Source: Bacillota bacterium (GTDB lineage Bacteria; Bacillota; Clostridia; Oscillospirales; Acutalibacteraceae). From it: a stretch of DNA of 64,000 nt. Shown piece by piece: positions 26,119-35,633 of this stretch (positions are counted from its first letter, which is position 1; every line of letters starts with the position of its first letter). The notes beneath the pieces are model-generated. The model was not told the origin of the DNA, ran no database searches, and saw only the letters and a list, made by a program, of their open reading frames with translations. The position numbers were made by a program, and so were the translations under genes. The stretch spans positions 62,001-126,000 of the forward strand of contig JAEYPT010000009.1 in NCBI GenBank assembly GCA_023410445.1, given 5' to 3'.

Positions 26119-27093
26119 GTGTTTGACGTAGTTGCACTTGGCGAGTTTCTGATCGATTTTACTCCCGCGGGAACTTCTGAGGCTGGGAACATCCTCTTCG
26201 AGAGGAATCCGGGTGGTGCTCCGGCAAATGTGCTTGCCGCCGTGACAAAGCTCGGCGGGACAGGCGCACTGATCGGCAAGGTCGGCTGCGACCAGTTCGG
26301 GTTTTTCCTCCGGGATGTACTCGAGAAGTACGGCATCGACGGACGCGGACTTTGCTTTTCGCACGATGTCAACACAACACTTGCGTTTGTGCAGCTTGAT
26401 GAGCACGGTGATCGGAGCTTCAGTTTTTACCGGAAGCCCGGTGCCGATACGACGCTGGCCCGGGAAGACCTCGACTTTGGTCTGATCGACAGCGCTAAGA
26501 TTTTTCACTTCGGCTCCCTCTCCATGACGGACGAGCCGGCAAGGAGCGCCACGAGAACGGCACTTGAATATGCTCGAAAAAAGGGAAAGGTTATCACCTA
26601 TGACCCGAACTGGCGCCCGGCACTCTGGGCGGATGATGAACAGGCGAAAGAGAACATGCTGTTTGGATTGCAGTATGCGGATGTACTCAAAGTCTCGGAA
26701 GAGGAACTGATGTTCCTCACAGGCAGCGACGATATTGAAAAAGGGAGCAAACAATTTCTTGAGCGTGGCGTTAAAACGATAGTGGTCACTCTTGGCGCAA
26801 AGGGATGCTATTATCGCTGTGCGAAAGGTTCCGGCTTGCTCAGCACATACGACACGAAAGTGATCGACACCACGGGGTCTGGCGATTGCTTCTTCGGTGC
26901 AATGATCTGCCAACTAAGCCGTTACAAAGGTGCACTCGAGGAAATATCACCGGAGGCACTGGCGAAAATGGCCGACTTTGCGAACGCAGCCGGCGCGCTG
27001 TGTGCCACACAGAAGGGTGCGCTTCCCGCCATGCCGACAGAAGAAGAAGTATATCGGTGCATGAGCAGTACATCACTGTTAAAATTGTCGTAA
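26119..27093 (+). CDS. PfkB-family fructokinase
   Basis: 324 residues; GGAPANVLAAVTKLGG near the N-terminus and the DTTGSGDCFFGAM signature (catalytic aspartate and anion hole) near the C-terminus define the PfkB family. The start is GTG 26119 after GAGGTGGG; upstream codons lack homology. It would phosphorylate the fructose released by sucrose phosphorylase to fructose 6-phosphate, feeding glycolysis with the adjacent pathway. It is the last gene of the operon. Confidence 0.9.
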   Translation: MFDVVALGEFLIDFTPAGTSEAGNILFERNPGGAPANVLAAVTKLGGTGALIGKVGCDQFGFFLRDVLEKYGIDGRGLCFSHDVNTTLAFVQLDEHGDRSFSFYRKPGADTTLAREDLDFGLIDSAKIFHFGSLSMTDEPARSATRTALEYARKKGKVITYDPNWRPALWADDEQAKENMLFGLQYADVLKVSEEELMFLTGSDDIEKGSKQFLERGVKTIVVTLGAKGCYYRCAKGSGLLSTYDTKVIDTTGSGDCFFGAMICQLSRYKGALEEISPEALAKMADFANAAGALCATQKGALPAMPTEEEVYRCMSSTSLLKLS

Positions 27094-27298
27094 TTCATCT
27101 CACAGGAGTCATGGGTATCTCGGCTCAATCCAAAGGGTTATTTTGCTGTTAGGGCGATTATGAAGCAGACGTCCAAAAGATAATGAGATTCTGTCAATAC
27201 AGCAAACACTGAAATGAAAATAAATCATGTCCACAAATAAAATAAAAATACTCTCTGCAAGCTTTGAACTGAACCAGTAAAACGGACATTGTCAAAAA

Positions 27299-27339
27299 GC
27301 CTCTCATCGTAGGATAATTACTACGATGAGAGGCAATTT
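27299..27339 (+). terminator. Terminator-like perfect hairpin
   Basis: GCCTCTCATCGTAG and CTACGATGAGAGGC are perfect 14-base arms around an 8-base loop, preceded by AAAAA and followed by AATTTTT. It lies 205 bases after the fructokinase gene; nothing convincing is encoded in 27094-27298. Confidence 0.8.
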
Positions 27340-27341
27340 TT

Positions 27342-27509
27342 ATGAAGAGAAGTTGGACAAAGATAAAAGCACTTAAACCCGAAATAGCTGCAAAGCAGGG
27401 CTTCTGGCAAAGAGACGGGGGCGTAAGCCTGCTATTACATTGCAAGTCACTTGATGACGCAAGACAACTCATTGCTGAATACATGGATCAGGGCTTTTCA
27501 TCCTTGTAA
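27342..27509 (+). CDS. Small ORF of unknown function beside a hairpin
   Basis: 55 residues, from MKRSWTKIKALKPEIAAK to AEYMDQGFSSL. Not recognised. The only possible ribosome site (GAGAGGC) is inside the 3' arm of the hairpin at 27299-27334, so it would be hidden when the hairpin forms. It could be a decayed fragment of a mobile-element or regulator gene. The reading is tentative. Confidence 0.35.
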   Translation: MKRSWTKIKALKPEIAAKQGFWQRDGGVSLLLHCKSLDDARQLIAEYMDQGFSSL

Positions 27510-27601
27510 GTTTCCGTTAAGGCGCTCCGGACTACACCGGGCGGGTGAAATTTCACGGGATATACTGTTGAGCATTTGCCTTTTGCAGATTATTAAGAGG
27601 T

Positions 27602-27885
27602 TTAAGAAGCTGGACGATTATCCGCCACAGTGCTGTTCGGCACCTGCACCCCTGCGGCATCGATCGTGTAATTATCCTTATATAATCAGCTGTGAGACTG
27701 GGGCGATAGAGTACCCCTGGGCCTGCAAAGTCTGCAGGATGGTCGGCAGCGCGGGGGCGTATTTTTTGCTCCGTTGTGGAACAGTACAATGGAGCCGGGC
27801 TTACCCGCTGCAGGACCCGATCTGAAATCTGCTTCGGAGTAGGGTCTTTCCAATCAAGAGAATCATCGTTAGATATTAAAATAAT
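27602..27885 (-). pseudogene. Polysaccharide deacetylase, 3' fragment (copy A, frameshifted)
   Basis: The minus-strand reading NDDSLDWKDPTPKQISDRVLQRV, then in other frames the equivalents of PGSIVLFHNGA and LQTLQAQGYSIVPVSQLI, is the C-terminal part of a NodB-fold deacetylase of the PdaA/PdaB kind. At least one single-base loss (near GTAAGCCCGGC) breaks the frame. The homology begins abruptly at NDDSLDWKD and keeps the natural 3' end. A second fragment with the same 5' break point lies at 44204-44486 in the same orientation. The rest of 27510-28082 shows only a GTGAAATTTCAC palindrome and AT-rich spacer. Confidence 0.75.
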
Positions 27886-28082
27886 AATAAATATAGTAGA
27901 AGAGGAATAACACCGCCCATTAAAAGCTTTTGTTTTTTTGTTCTTATTGACTCGATTTGCTTTCAAAGTTATCTTTTCAAAGAAACGCCGTCGCGAAGTT
28001 TAAGACTGCGAAAAGCCTTGACGGGTCAATTGGATTGTTAATATGGTTCTTGCTAGAATAAACAACGATATTATCTAGTGAG

Positions 28083-29177
28083 TCAATGATTTTTTACTTT
28101 TCCAATCGCGTGCTTTGGGACCCGTAATATGGAACGGCCGGCCGTTTCCAAAACATAACACATCTTTTCTGCTGCGGTCAGCTCACAGTTGGATTCCCAG
28201 CATCTTGAATTGAAAAAATCGTGCAGTTCGGGCTGCAACCAATGGCTGCCGTCCGAACGGACCCTGTCGCGGATATCGCCATACTTTATGTCTGTGGCGT
28301 TCGGGATTAGTCCCAAAGTGAGAAACGCATGGCCATTATAGCAATGGGCCAAAGAACATCTGCCGATAGGCGCAAACCAAATTGGCTTCTCTGTTTCTTC
28401 AAAAACATTTCTTAATTCTCTACCGCAGTAACACTGCGCCGTTTTCCCTGTCGTCAAGTCAATATACAGCGACCACAAACCGGCATAACAAAACTCTCTC
28501 TGTTTTATGCCAAAAATGCTTCTTTTGTATGTCCAGAAATCCGAATGAAACTCGGACCAGATTCGGTCGTATTCTTCCATCGGCAGACTGGTCAAATAGT
28601 CGATTTTTGATGTCCTATCATCCCTCGCGATGGTCACATGCGGAAGTGCCCCGAAGTTTTCTAACGAAAATGCCTTGATTTCCTCCAGATATGGTATTAG
28701 CTCGTCACTTGGAGTAATTTCAATGTTTGCCGAGGCGCCGGCCGCCCATATTTTTTTTACATTTTCGGCGAATACATTCAGCAAGCCGAGCTTTTTTAGC
28801 TCCAGATAGTGAAACGAGCATTTGAATTCCACTCGCTTCAGCAGTTCAGGTTCCCAAGATAGAATTTTTTCCAAGGACGGCGTCACGGTCAGGTTGGTCA
28901 CAATTTCCGCGTAATGTCCTTCCGATACCAAAGCATGAATATACTGATCGAGGTTCTGGGTCAGCAGTGTCTCCCCGTCGGCACAGAAATTCATAAAAGC
29001 CAGTCCGCCCAGCCGTTCCGTTGAAAGCGCTTTTGCGACTGCTTCAGGAGAATATTGAAACTTTGGTTGAATATTCTCAAAGCTGTTTTCCCGAGTCGAC
29101 AGATAACAGTAATGGCAGCGGAAATTGCAGATCGACATCGGAATACGAAACATTAGGAGTCGTCTAATCTGATTCAT
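28083..29177 (-). CDS. Radical SAM protein at the end of the exopolysaccharide operon
   Basis: 364 residues. CNFRCHYCYLS (about residue 18) binds the SAM-ligating 4Fe-4S cluster, and the TIM-barrel core continues to about residue 230. Further cysteines (CYAGLW, AQCYCG, GRCSLAHCYNGH, CWESNC) suggest auxiliary clusters of the SPASM/twitch kind. AAGGAGG precedes the ATG, which overlaps the flippase gene by 14 bases, so it belongs to the operon. Radical SAM enzymes are not a usual part of capsule clusters; sugar or peptide modification is possible, but no substrate can be named. Confidence 0.82.
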   Translation of the reverse strand: MNQIRRLLMFRIPMSICNFRCHYCYLSTRENSFENIQPKFQYSPEAVAKALSTERLGGLAFMNFCADGETLLTQNLDQYIHALVSEGHYAEIVTNLTVTPSLEKILSWEPELLKRVEFKCSFHYLELKKLGLLNVFAENVKKIWAAGASANIEITPSDELIPYLEEIKAFSLENFGALPHVTIARDDRTSKIDYLTSLPMEEYDRIWSEFHSDFWTYKRSIFGIKQREFCYAGLWSLYIDLTTGKTAQCYCGRELRNVFEETEKPIWFAPIGRCSLAHCYNGHAFLTLGLIPNATDIKYGDIRDRVRSDGSHWLQPELHDFFNSRCWESNCELTAAEKMCYVLETAGRSILRVPKHAIGKVKNH

Positions 29178-30696
29178 TGCTTTTCCTCCTTAGCTTTAGT
29201 TTTTGAAACAGGAGCGAACGCTCTCTTCGGTTTAGGATCAATAAAGTATCAAGCAAAACGGTTAAAACATAGGTGACACCAACCGAAAAAATCAGCGTGA
29301 CCCAGCCGGTCGGCCGAATCAGAGTCTGTATCCCGATGGCCACGACCAAATTGATGCCGCTGCAGAGAAGCGAAGCGGCAACGTCCTTATAAAACTCATA
29401 CCATTTCAAATGCAGAAGTTTCGCCGTATACGGAGCGGTGACTGCCAGATTCCGAATAACCGTTAGCCCGGAACTAACGCCCGCAATTGCGTAGACGCCC
29501 CAGTTTGTTGCTTTCAGCAGAATCAAAACGATGGCAATATTCATGATGCCCGTTGAGATAAAGGCCACCGAGTTTACCATCAAATGGTTGGTAACAGTAA
29601 ATATATTGTATAAGGTCTGAGGTCCCGCCCATGGTATAAAGGCCATCATCGTCAAAACAGAAAGGACCGTGAGCATTTCTGCATCCATTGTCGACATCCA
29701 TAACCGGTAAAAGGGGATGCCGTATGCGCAAAAGGTTATGATGCAGGTGGAAATAAGAACGGTGGAAATTTTCATATTGTAGCGAATTCTCTTTAAAAGC
29801 TCCTCACGATTTTCCTTTGCATACCAAATTGTTAGATCCGGCGCAAAATTAGTATTGATCGTGCCGCACAGGTTGATAATTGCAGTTGGAACCAGTTTCG
29901 CAATCGAGAGAACCCCCATCATTTTAGGTCCCACAAACCAGTTCGCCAACAGCAGATCGAGGCCGGTCATTAGCATATTGCCGCCTTGATTCACAGAATT
30001 CCAGATTCCGGAGGAAAACATAGCCTTCACTGTGTCGAGCCGAAACTCAGAAAAACGAAATCCGAGCTCCGGCAGCAGTTTTTTATGAATATGAATCGTG
30101 GGAGGAAACGTGGCTATGGTAAGAATCAGAGATACAAGCGAGACATAAAAGATATGGGGCGGAAAACGATAAAATGTAACAAGCAGAAGAACTGCGTTCA
30201 GAGCACAGCGCGCCAGAGTAATGGCGTTTTGCAGATAAAGTTTGTTCTTGACAAACATTGAAATATTATAAACAGACAAAAAAAGATTGGCGAAAAAATT
30301 CATGAAAATGTAAAAAAACAAAAGCTGGGTGTCCCGTAATCCTGCACGTCCGATCTGGACAACTTTATCGAGATGGATCACAATCATCAAGGCCACTGGA
30401 ATTAAAACAGCCAAAATTATCAGATTGCAGAGAATGGTTGAAGAATAATACTGTCTTGCCGCCGCGACGTGTTTTTTGTGATATGAAACCGTTATAAAAC
30501 GGCTGGCCATCGAGTTAAAGGCAAGTGTGAGTAAAGAAGCGTACGTAACGAAATTATTGGCTAATTGCATAAATCCGTTTGCCTCTTCGCCAAGATGCCT
30601 GACGATAAAAGGCGAAAGAAAAAAGTTAACGGCCAAACTGATCATCAGTGCTAAAATTCCCGATAATAAATTAAAAGCTGTTTGTCTGCTCTGCAT
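29164..30696 (-). CDS. Polysaccharide flippase (Wzx-like)
   Basis: 510 residues with about twelve to fourteen hydrophobic helices, of the polysaccharide-transport (MATE-related/MOP) family. The N-terminal INRGVDG-like oligosaccharide-flippase pattern is replaced by FFLSPFIVRHLGEEANG, typical of Wzx proteins in Firmicute clusters. It would move lipid-linked repeat units across the membrane. ATG 30696 is chosen (AGGACGG upstream); it overlaps the pyruvyltransferase-type gene by 26 bases. Confidence 0.88.
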   Translation of the reverse strand: MQSRQTAFNLLSGILALMISLAVNFFLSPFIVRHLGEEANGFMQLANNFVTYASLLTLAFNSMASRFITVSYHKKHVAAARQYYSSTILCNLIILAVLIPVALMIVIHLDKVVQIGRAGLRDTQLLFFYIFMNFFANLFLSVYNISMFVKNKLYLQNAITLARCALNAVLLLVTFYRFPPHIFYVSLVSLILTIATFPPTIHIHKKLLPELGFRFSEFRLDTVKAMFSSGIWNSVNQGGNMLMTGLDLLLANWFVGPKMMGVLSIAKLVPTAIINLCGTINTNFAPDLTIWYAKENREELLKRIRYNMKISTVLISTCIITFCAYGIPFYRLWMSTMDAEMLTVLSVLTMMAFIPWAGPQTLYNIFTVTNHLMVNSVAFISTGIMNIAIVLILLKATNWGVYAIAGVSSGLTVIRNLAVTAPYTAKLLHLKWYEFYKDVAASLLCSGINLVVAIGIQTLIRPTGWVTLIFSVGVTYVLTVLLDTLLILNRRERSLLFQKLKLRRKSNESD

Positions 30697-31771
30697 TATC
30701 AACCGTCCTTTTCACTTCGCTCTGCATTTGAGAGAAATATGCGAGCAGGGGCTCCGCACGGTAGAACTGTTCGCCCATTTCATAGAATTTTGTGATATTG
30801 CCGATTAGCTCATCCGGATTTTCACAAAATTTTATATAGGGTAAATATTCGATCCACTCATATCCGTGTTTCACTTTATGGCTGACATTATCCAGAGCCA
30901 GACACGGTGTGCCTGTAATTGCGGCAAACAGCATCCCGTGCAGGCGGTCAGTGATGACCAGCCGCGCGCTGGAAAATTCCGCCCATTTCTGGAACAACTC
31001 CCGTTCCCTCGTTTTGGCTGTTACGGTATGGTCAACTACAGTGGATATTTTTCGATAGCAGTAATGGTACTGGATCAGATCCTTTTCGATGTTTCCGAGG
31101 CTTTCTTCCGCCGTGATTTTTTCGGTGTCCCCGCGCATGCAAAGTAATACGCCTGTGCGGCAGGTTCCATTTTCCAATGCATCCGTAATGAAGAGAACAA
31201 TATCCGGAACGAAAAAGGTTGGAATTGAACGGAACTCCCTTTTTAGAAGCCGATCGGTATCCGAATCTCTTGCAAAAATCGTGAGCTTTCTATGAGAACA
31301 ATAAATCTTCACCGATTTTTCCAGTTCTGCCCTTCCATGGCTGTCGTTGGAATAATACGCGGTTTGTGGGAAAACAAAAATCGGGTTTTCCGGAAATCTT
31401 AGAATGATATCCCGCATTTTGTTTTCTTCTTCGATCCACAGGGTTCCGATATTTCCGCCGCCGTCAATAATAATGACATCATCCGGTGTAATCACCGTTT
31501 TCAGCTGCTCCCGACAAAGCTCATATTGCTGCCGCGTTAGCTCGAGTACCCTGTTGCTAACGCCGATCTTCTCCATAAACCGGTGCTGGGCATATACAAT
31601 TGCGTGGTCCCCGAGGTTTCCGTGCGTCGGCGTGGCAATGAATATTACGATTCGCCCATGCTTTCTTTTAAATTTATTTAGGAGAATTAAAAAAACTTTA
31701 CAGCGAATAAGGCGTTTGATTCTACTGCACCATTGAAACGGTTTGGCTTTCCGGATCGAAAGGCTCATCAT
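30671..31771 (-). CDS. Polysaccharide pyruvyl transferase family protein
   Basis: 366 residues. TPTHGNLGDHAIVYAQ near the start, IIIDGGGNIGTLW, and the later VITDRLHGMLFAAITGTPCLAL with SHKVKHGYEW are diagnostic of the PS_pyruv_trans family (CsaB/EpsO), which adds ketal pyruvate, giving negative charge, or otherwise transfers to sugars. ATG 31771 overlaps the preceding stop as ATGA, so translation is coupled; a longer reading into the upstream gene was rejected. Confidence 0.88.
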   Translation of the reverse strand: MMSLSIRKAKPFQWCSRIKRLIRCKVFLILLNKFKRKHGRIVIFIATPTHGNLGDHAIVYAQHRFMEKIGVSNRVLELTRQQYELCREQLKTVITPDDVIIIDGGGNIGTLWIEEENKMRDIILRFPENPIFVFPQTAYYSNDSHGRAELEKSVKIYCSHRKLTIFARDSDTDRLLKREFRSIPTFFVPDIVLFITDALENGTCRTGVLLCMRGDTEKITAEESLGNIEKDLIQYHYCYRKISTVVDHTVTAKTRERELFQKWAEFSSARLVITDRLHGMLFAAITGTPCLALDNVSHKVKHGYEWIEYLPYIKFCENPDELIGNITKFYEMGEQFYRAEPLLAYFSQMQSEVKRTVDNAEQTNSF

Positions 31772-32775
31772 TTTCCCACCTGAACAGGCGGCAAAGTCCG
31801 CCGTTCCGTATCCCGGCGGAGCAGAGCCATCCAAATGTGGCGGACATAAGGGAATAAATAGAATCGAACCAAAATTAGCTGGATGGGAAACCTCTTTGAT
31901 AAATACGGGTTTCTTCTCCAACCGGACGCAAGCTGCAAGATTTTTTTTCGCAATTCAGGTACTAAGGACCGCAGGGAATAGAATTCCCCGTACTGGTAAA
32001 GCAGCATCAACAAAGCTGCGCTCTGTGCCTGATGAAAATGAGACCCGGTTTCTTTTGCAAACTGAAGGTAGCTGTCGGCAACGGCGATACGATCCCGGAT
32101 TTTTTTCGCATCTACCGGCTGCGCCATGATGCTCCCATCCCGCTGCAGGTAATGGTAAAGAGGCCTACCGATCAAAGCGACTCGCTCGGATTTGTAAAGC
32201 AGCCGATTCGTGGTGCAGTTATCTTCAAAAAGCCGACCGACCGGATAGCGGATGTCATTATTAAAAAAAAGCTTCCTGGCGTACAGCTTATTCCAAGCAA
32301 TTATTAAATACACAAAACCGTTTCTCAAGAATTGGTCCAATGCCTGATCTCCCGTAAGAATTCCGTCGGGTACCCGATCCACCGGAAATATTTGAGAGCC
32401 GTCAGAACGTTCCAGAAAGTAATCACACACCGCAATTTCCGCTCCCGATTCCGCGCATGCCCTTTCAAGCTGTTCCAGCATATTCGGTTCGATTGAGTCG
32501 TCTCCGTCGATAAAACCTATGTATTCGCCTGACGACGCTTCAATCCCCGCGTTTCGCGCAGAGGAAAGCCCGCCGTTGGCCTTATGAATTACACGGACAC
32601 GTGGGTCCTCCTTTGCATACCCGTCGCAGATAACGGGGCAGTAATCCGGAGATCCGTCGTCCACCAACAAAATTTCAAGGTTTTGGTAGGTCTGATGAAG
32701 AATGCTGTTCACACACTTTTTTAAGTATTTCTGAACCCCGTAAACAGGAACGACAACACTGATCAAAGGCTGCAT
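31768..32775 (-). CDS. Family 2 glycosyltransferase
   Basis: 335 residues. The GT-A fold is seen in SVVVPVYGVQKYLKKC, ILLVDDGSPD, GGLSSARNAG and the DXD region FIDGDDSIEP. Start ATG 32775 follows AAAGGGGTG and gives the usual N-terminus. An alternative ATG at 32832 overlaps the acetyltransferase stop as ATGA, but the extra 19 residues are atypical. It transfers a sugar to the growing repeat unit at the cytoplasmic membrane face. Confidence 0.9.
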   Translation of the reverse strand: MQPLISVVVPVYGVQKYLKKCVNSILHQTYQNLEILLVDDGSPDYCPVICDGYAKEDPRVRVIHKANGGLSSARNAGIEASSGEYIGFIDGDDSIEPNMLEQLERACAESGAEIAVCDYFLERSDGSQIFPVDRVPDGILTGDQALDQFLRNGFVYLIIAWNKLYARKLFFNNDIRYPVGRLFEDNCTTNRLLYKSERVALIGRPLYHYLQRDGSIMAQPVDAKKIRDRIAVADSYLQFAKETGSHFHQAQSAALLMLLYQYGEFYSLRSLVPELRKKILQLASGWRRNPYLSKRFPIQLILVRFYLFPYVRHIWMALLRRDTERRTLPPVQVGK

Positions 32776-32828
32776 GCTAACACCCCTTTCCCTTAATTGC
32801 CGATTCTTAGCCACCCGCAGCTCCGGAC

Positions 32829-33371
32829 TCATTCTACAAACCCGATTTTATGATCGAGATCCTTTGCCATGCTTTCTTTCCTCTCATCCGTAATCCGGTC
32901 GATGGTCCATTCCCTGTCGTAAACGCAGGTATGATTCATCCGCTCTTTTTCCTGGTCCAGATATTCCGCCAGACTGCAGAGATAACGTGCCGGATTTCCT
33001 GCGTAAACACCCGATTCGCAGTCCTTTGTCACCACACTGCCGGCTCCAATAATCGTGTTGCCCGCAATTCTGGTATTCGGCAAAATGATGGTTCCAGCTC
33101 CAACAAAGACATGATTCCCGATCGTGACTTTTCCGATTTTTGTGTACCCCAGAAACATCTTCGTGCTGGCATCATGTGCAAGGATATGAACCCGAGGAGC
33201 CAGAGTTACATGGTCGCCGATGGATATCAGCCAGCAATGTCCGGGATCTATGATGCATTCTCCAAGCATCTGAAAATTCACTCCGACCTTCAAACCGTTT
33301 TTTTTAAGCCTTGGCAAATTGCACGTTCCCCGGATCAGTACTTTCAACCGTGTCAAAACATCCATGGCCAT
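32829..33371 (-). CDS. Hexapeptide-repeat acetyltransferase
   Basis: 180 residues with left-handed beta-helix repeats (IGNHVFVGAGTIILPNTRI, IGAGSVVTKDCESG) and the AGNPARYL motif that ends such domains in sugar O-acetyltransferases. It likely acetylates a repeat-unit sugar using acetyl-CoA. ATG 33371 overlaps the preceding stop by one base (TAATG); the second ATG at 33365 (MDVLTRL) has better spacing to GAGGGGG and may be the true start. Confidence 0.87.
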   Translation of the reverse strand: MAMDVLTRLKVLIRGTCNLPRLKKNGLKVGVNFQMLGECIIDPGHCWLISIGDHVTLAPRVHILAHDASTKMFLGYTKIGKVTIGNHVFVGAGTIILPNTRIAGNTIIGAGSVVTKDCESGVYAGNPARYLCSLAEYLDQEKERMNHTCVYDREWTIDRITDERKESMAKDLDHKIGFVE

Positions 33372-34378
33372 TACCCCCTCTTCGGAAAAGCTGCCAGTAT
33401 TGTGGTAAAACCGTAAAAAAGCGGGAAAAGCCGATCGCGAAGAAGTCTCTTATAAATATCATATTTTATCGATTCCCGGTATACGGAGGAAGCGAAAATT
33501 TCATGAACAGCATTCTGATTGAAGTACCGCTTTAAAACCGCGTAGATCTGCCCGGTGCTGTAAGTCGATTTTCTTACCACATTTTCGGCGCTGGTGCACA
33601 TGTCCCCAATCAGTTTATGAGCCTCCGGCGCGTCGGAGCATCCACTTCCCCACAGGGATCGCTTCAGCCTTCTGACGGTGTAATATTGACTTAAAGCGAT
33701 ATCAAAGCCGTCATTCCGATAGCATGAAGACAGAGTGTTTTGTCTGCCGATGCGATAATGGTAAAAGCTCTTCGGCAGCGTCGTAATTGTCTTGCAATTT
33801 TTGAGATAATCCAAGTTAAACAGCAGGTCTTCCCCGAGTGATACCTGCTTGTCAAAGCAGCGGCGAATCAGCGACTTTTTATATAATTTATTAAAGGGAG
33901 GATTAATCAGCCCCTTTCGGAACAGTTCGTCAAAAGCAGGCTGAAAGAATTCCAACAAAAAATCTGCCGCAGCATCTGGTAGCGAGGAAAAATCGCTCTT
34001 TTCGCCGCTGTGGAAATACGATACGCCGGAGATCACCAAGTCGGGATCTCCTTTTTCCGCAGTTTCCAGCAGGGCAGAGCATAGCCCCGGCTCAATCCAG
34101 TCGTCGCTGTCCACAAAAACCACATACTTGCCATTGGCAGCGTAAAGGCCGGCATTTCTGGCTGCGGAAACCCCTTGGTTTTTTTGGGTAATCACATGAA
34201 CCTTTTCATTACGCGCCGCGATCTCTTCACAGATTTGCAGGCTGCCGTCCGTAGAACCATCGTCGACGGCGATCACTTGAATATCCGGGTGAGTCTGATT
34301 CAGAACGGATTTCAGGCAATCCCCCACAAATTGCTCCGCATTGAAAACCGGGATAATAATACTGATGCAATTATTCAT
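33371..34378 (-). CDS. Family 2 glycosyltransferase
   Basis: 335 residues; SIIIPVFNAEQFVGDCL, VIAVDDGSTDGSL, GVSAARNAGL and the DXD motif FVDSDDWIEP give a GT-A glycosyltransferase. The start ATG overlaps the polymerase stop as ATGA. The C-terminal part (KLYKKSLI, GEDLLFNLDYL) is typical of EpsH/EpsJ-like enzymes. Confidence 0.92.
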   Translation of the reverse strand: MNNCISIIIPVFNAEQFVGDCLKSVLNQTHPDIQVIAVDDGSTDGSLQICEEIAARNEKVHVITQKNQGVSAARNAGLYAANGKYVVFVDSDDWIEPGLCSALLETAEKGDPDLVISGVSYFHSGEKSDFSSLPDAAADFLLEFFQPAFDELFRKGLINPPFNKLYKKSLIRRCFDKQVSLGEDLLFNLDYLKNCKTITTLPKSFYHYRIGRQNTLSSCYRNDGFDIALSQYYTVRRLKRSLWGSGCSDAPEAHKLIGDMCTSAENVVRKSTYSTGQIYAVLKRYFNQNAVHEIFASSVYRESIKYDIYKRLLRDRLFPLFYGFTTILAAFPKRG

Positions 34379-35631
34379 TTTACGGATACCTCTTGAAAGC
34401 CGAAATCCGTTTTTTTGCTGTTCCATGAGATCCCGATAAATGCGGGAATGGTTGTATCCTCTATGCTTCCGGAACGCTTCCACTGAGCCGGGAAGCTCAG
34501 TAAAGTATAAAAGAACGGAACATAAAGCTGGATTTCGGAAATGGTTGCAACCAGAACCGCGGTCATCATAATTACAAACAGCGTATAAAGATTTGTATTT
34601 CTGTAATGAGAGGCAAGCCGAAACGACACAAGAATGCTTATCACAAACAGAATTAAGCCGACATATCCGCTCTCATGCGCGATAGACAGCCACTGGTTGT
34701 GACAGGCGATCTGAACATCGTACACGGAGACCGTGTTTACCGCGCCATAGCCGAAAAATGGGCTGCGGCTGAGCGAGGCGATCACGGCGTCCCAAATATA
34801 AGTCCTTCCGGACAAAGTGATATCCTTGTGCAAAAACTCCACGATGAAACCTGAAAAAATATTCTGAAATCTCAAATAAACAATCGAAAAATCCAGCAAA
34901 CCGCAAGCAAGCAATGAAATCCAGATATTCAATTTGAAATTCCGGAAACGGTGGATCAAAAAATAGAGAACAGCTATAATCAAAAGCTCCACAATTCCCG
35001 TGGCGACCCACTGTATAATCAGGGTCAATGCGGAGCAGGCCATGCAAAGCAGCGTCCGTTTGGAAAAATATTGTCTTTTTTTCCAGCTGTCCCGAAAGAC
35101 GCAAAAAGCAATTGCCGGCACTGCGACCAGAGAGGAACCGGTCCGTAGGCCAAACAGATATACGATTCCGTTGGACGATCGGGCCAATCCCTGCGGCATT
35201 AACAGAACAATAATGAGGTTTACAAAAACAAAAGCGGTGAAAATGAAGCTGACCGCGTCCAGCATCAGAGCGAAGTTATAGCGGAAACCAAGATCAAATA
35301 GCAGAATGATTCCCAACGCACCCGAAACATAAAACAGGCTGGGCGTCCGATTGCCCGACAGGGTATTCGCAACGACGTAATTCCAAAACTCGAACGCAAT
35401 AACAGCCCAACTGAACGGCGAAATTCGGAACGTAAGCAAAGCAATCAGAAAAAAAGCCATGGCTTCCAGAACCAGCATCCCGTCTGCGAATATACTCAAA
35501 TTGGGAGATATTGCTTCAAACCCGCTTGTTTTAAAAAACGGAACCATTGTGATCAGTACAAAAAAGCTGAACAAAGTTTTTCGGCAAAAAAAGTTTGAGT
35601 CCTTTTTTATATAGGAACTGTTATCGTCCAT
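34375..35631 (-). CDS. O-antigen polymerase/ligase-like membrane protein (Wzy)
   Basis: 418 residues with about eleven hydrophobic segments and a large external loop carrying LSGRTYIWDAVIASL and ACHNQWLSIAHESG, the usual Wzy_C/O-antigen ligase signature. It would link repeat units outside the membrane after flipping. ATG 35631 is chosen over a TTG six bases upstream that overlaps the preceding stop. Confidence 0.85.
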   Translation of the reverse strand: MDDNSSYIKKDSNFFCRKTLFSFFVLITMVPFFKTSGFEAISPNLSIFADGMLVLEAMAFFLIALLTFRISPFSWAVIAFEFWNYVVANTLSGNRTPSLFYVSGALGIILLFDLGFRYNFALMLDAVSFIFTAFVFVNLIIVLLMPQGLARSSNGIVYLFGLRTGSSLVAVPAIAFCVFRDSWKKRQYFSKRTLLCMACSALTLIIQWVATGIVELLIIAVLYFLIHRFRNFKLNIWISLLACGLLDFSIVYLRFQNIFSGFIVEFLHKDITLSGRTYIWDAVIASLSRSPFFGYGAVNTVSVYDVQIACHNQWLSIAHESGYVGLILFVISILVSFRLASHYRNTNLYTLFVIMMTAVLVATISEIQLYVPFFYTLLSFPAQWKRSGSIEDTTIPAFIGISWNSKKTDFGFQEVSVK

Positions 35632-35633
35632 CT

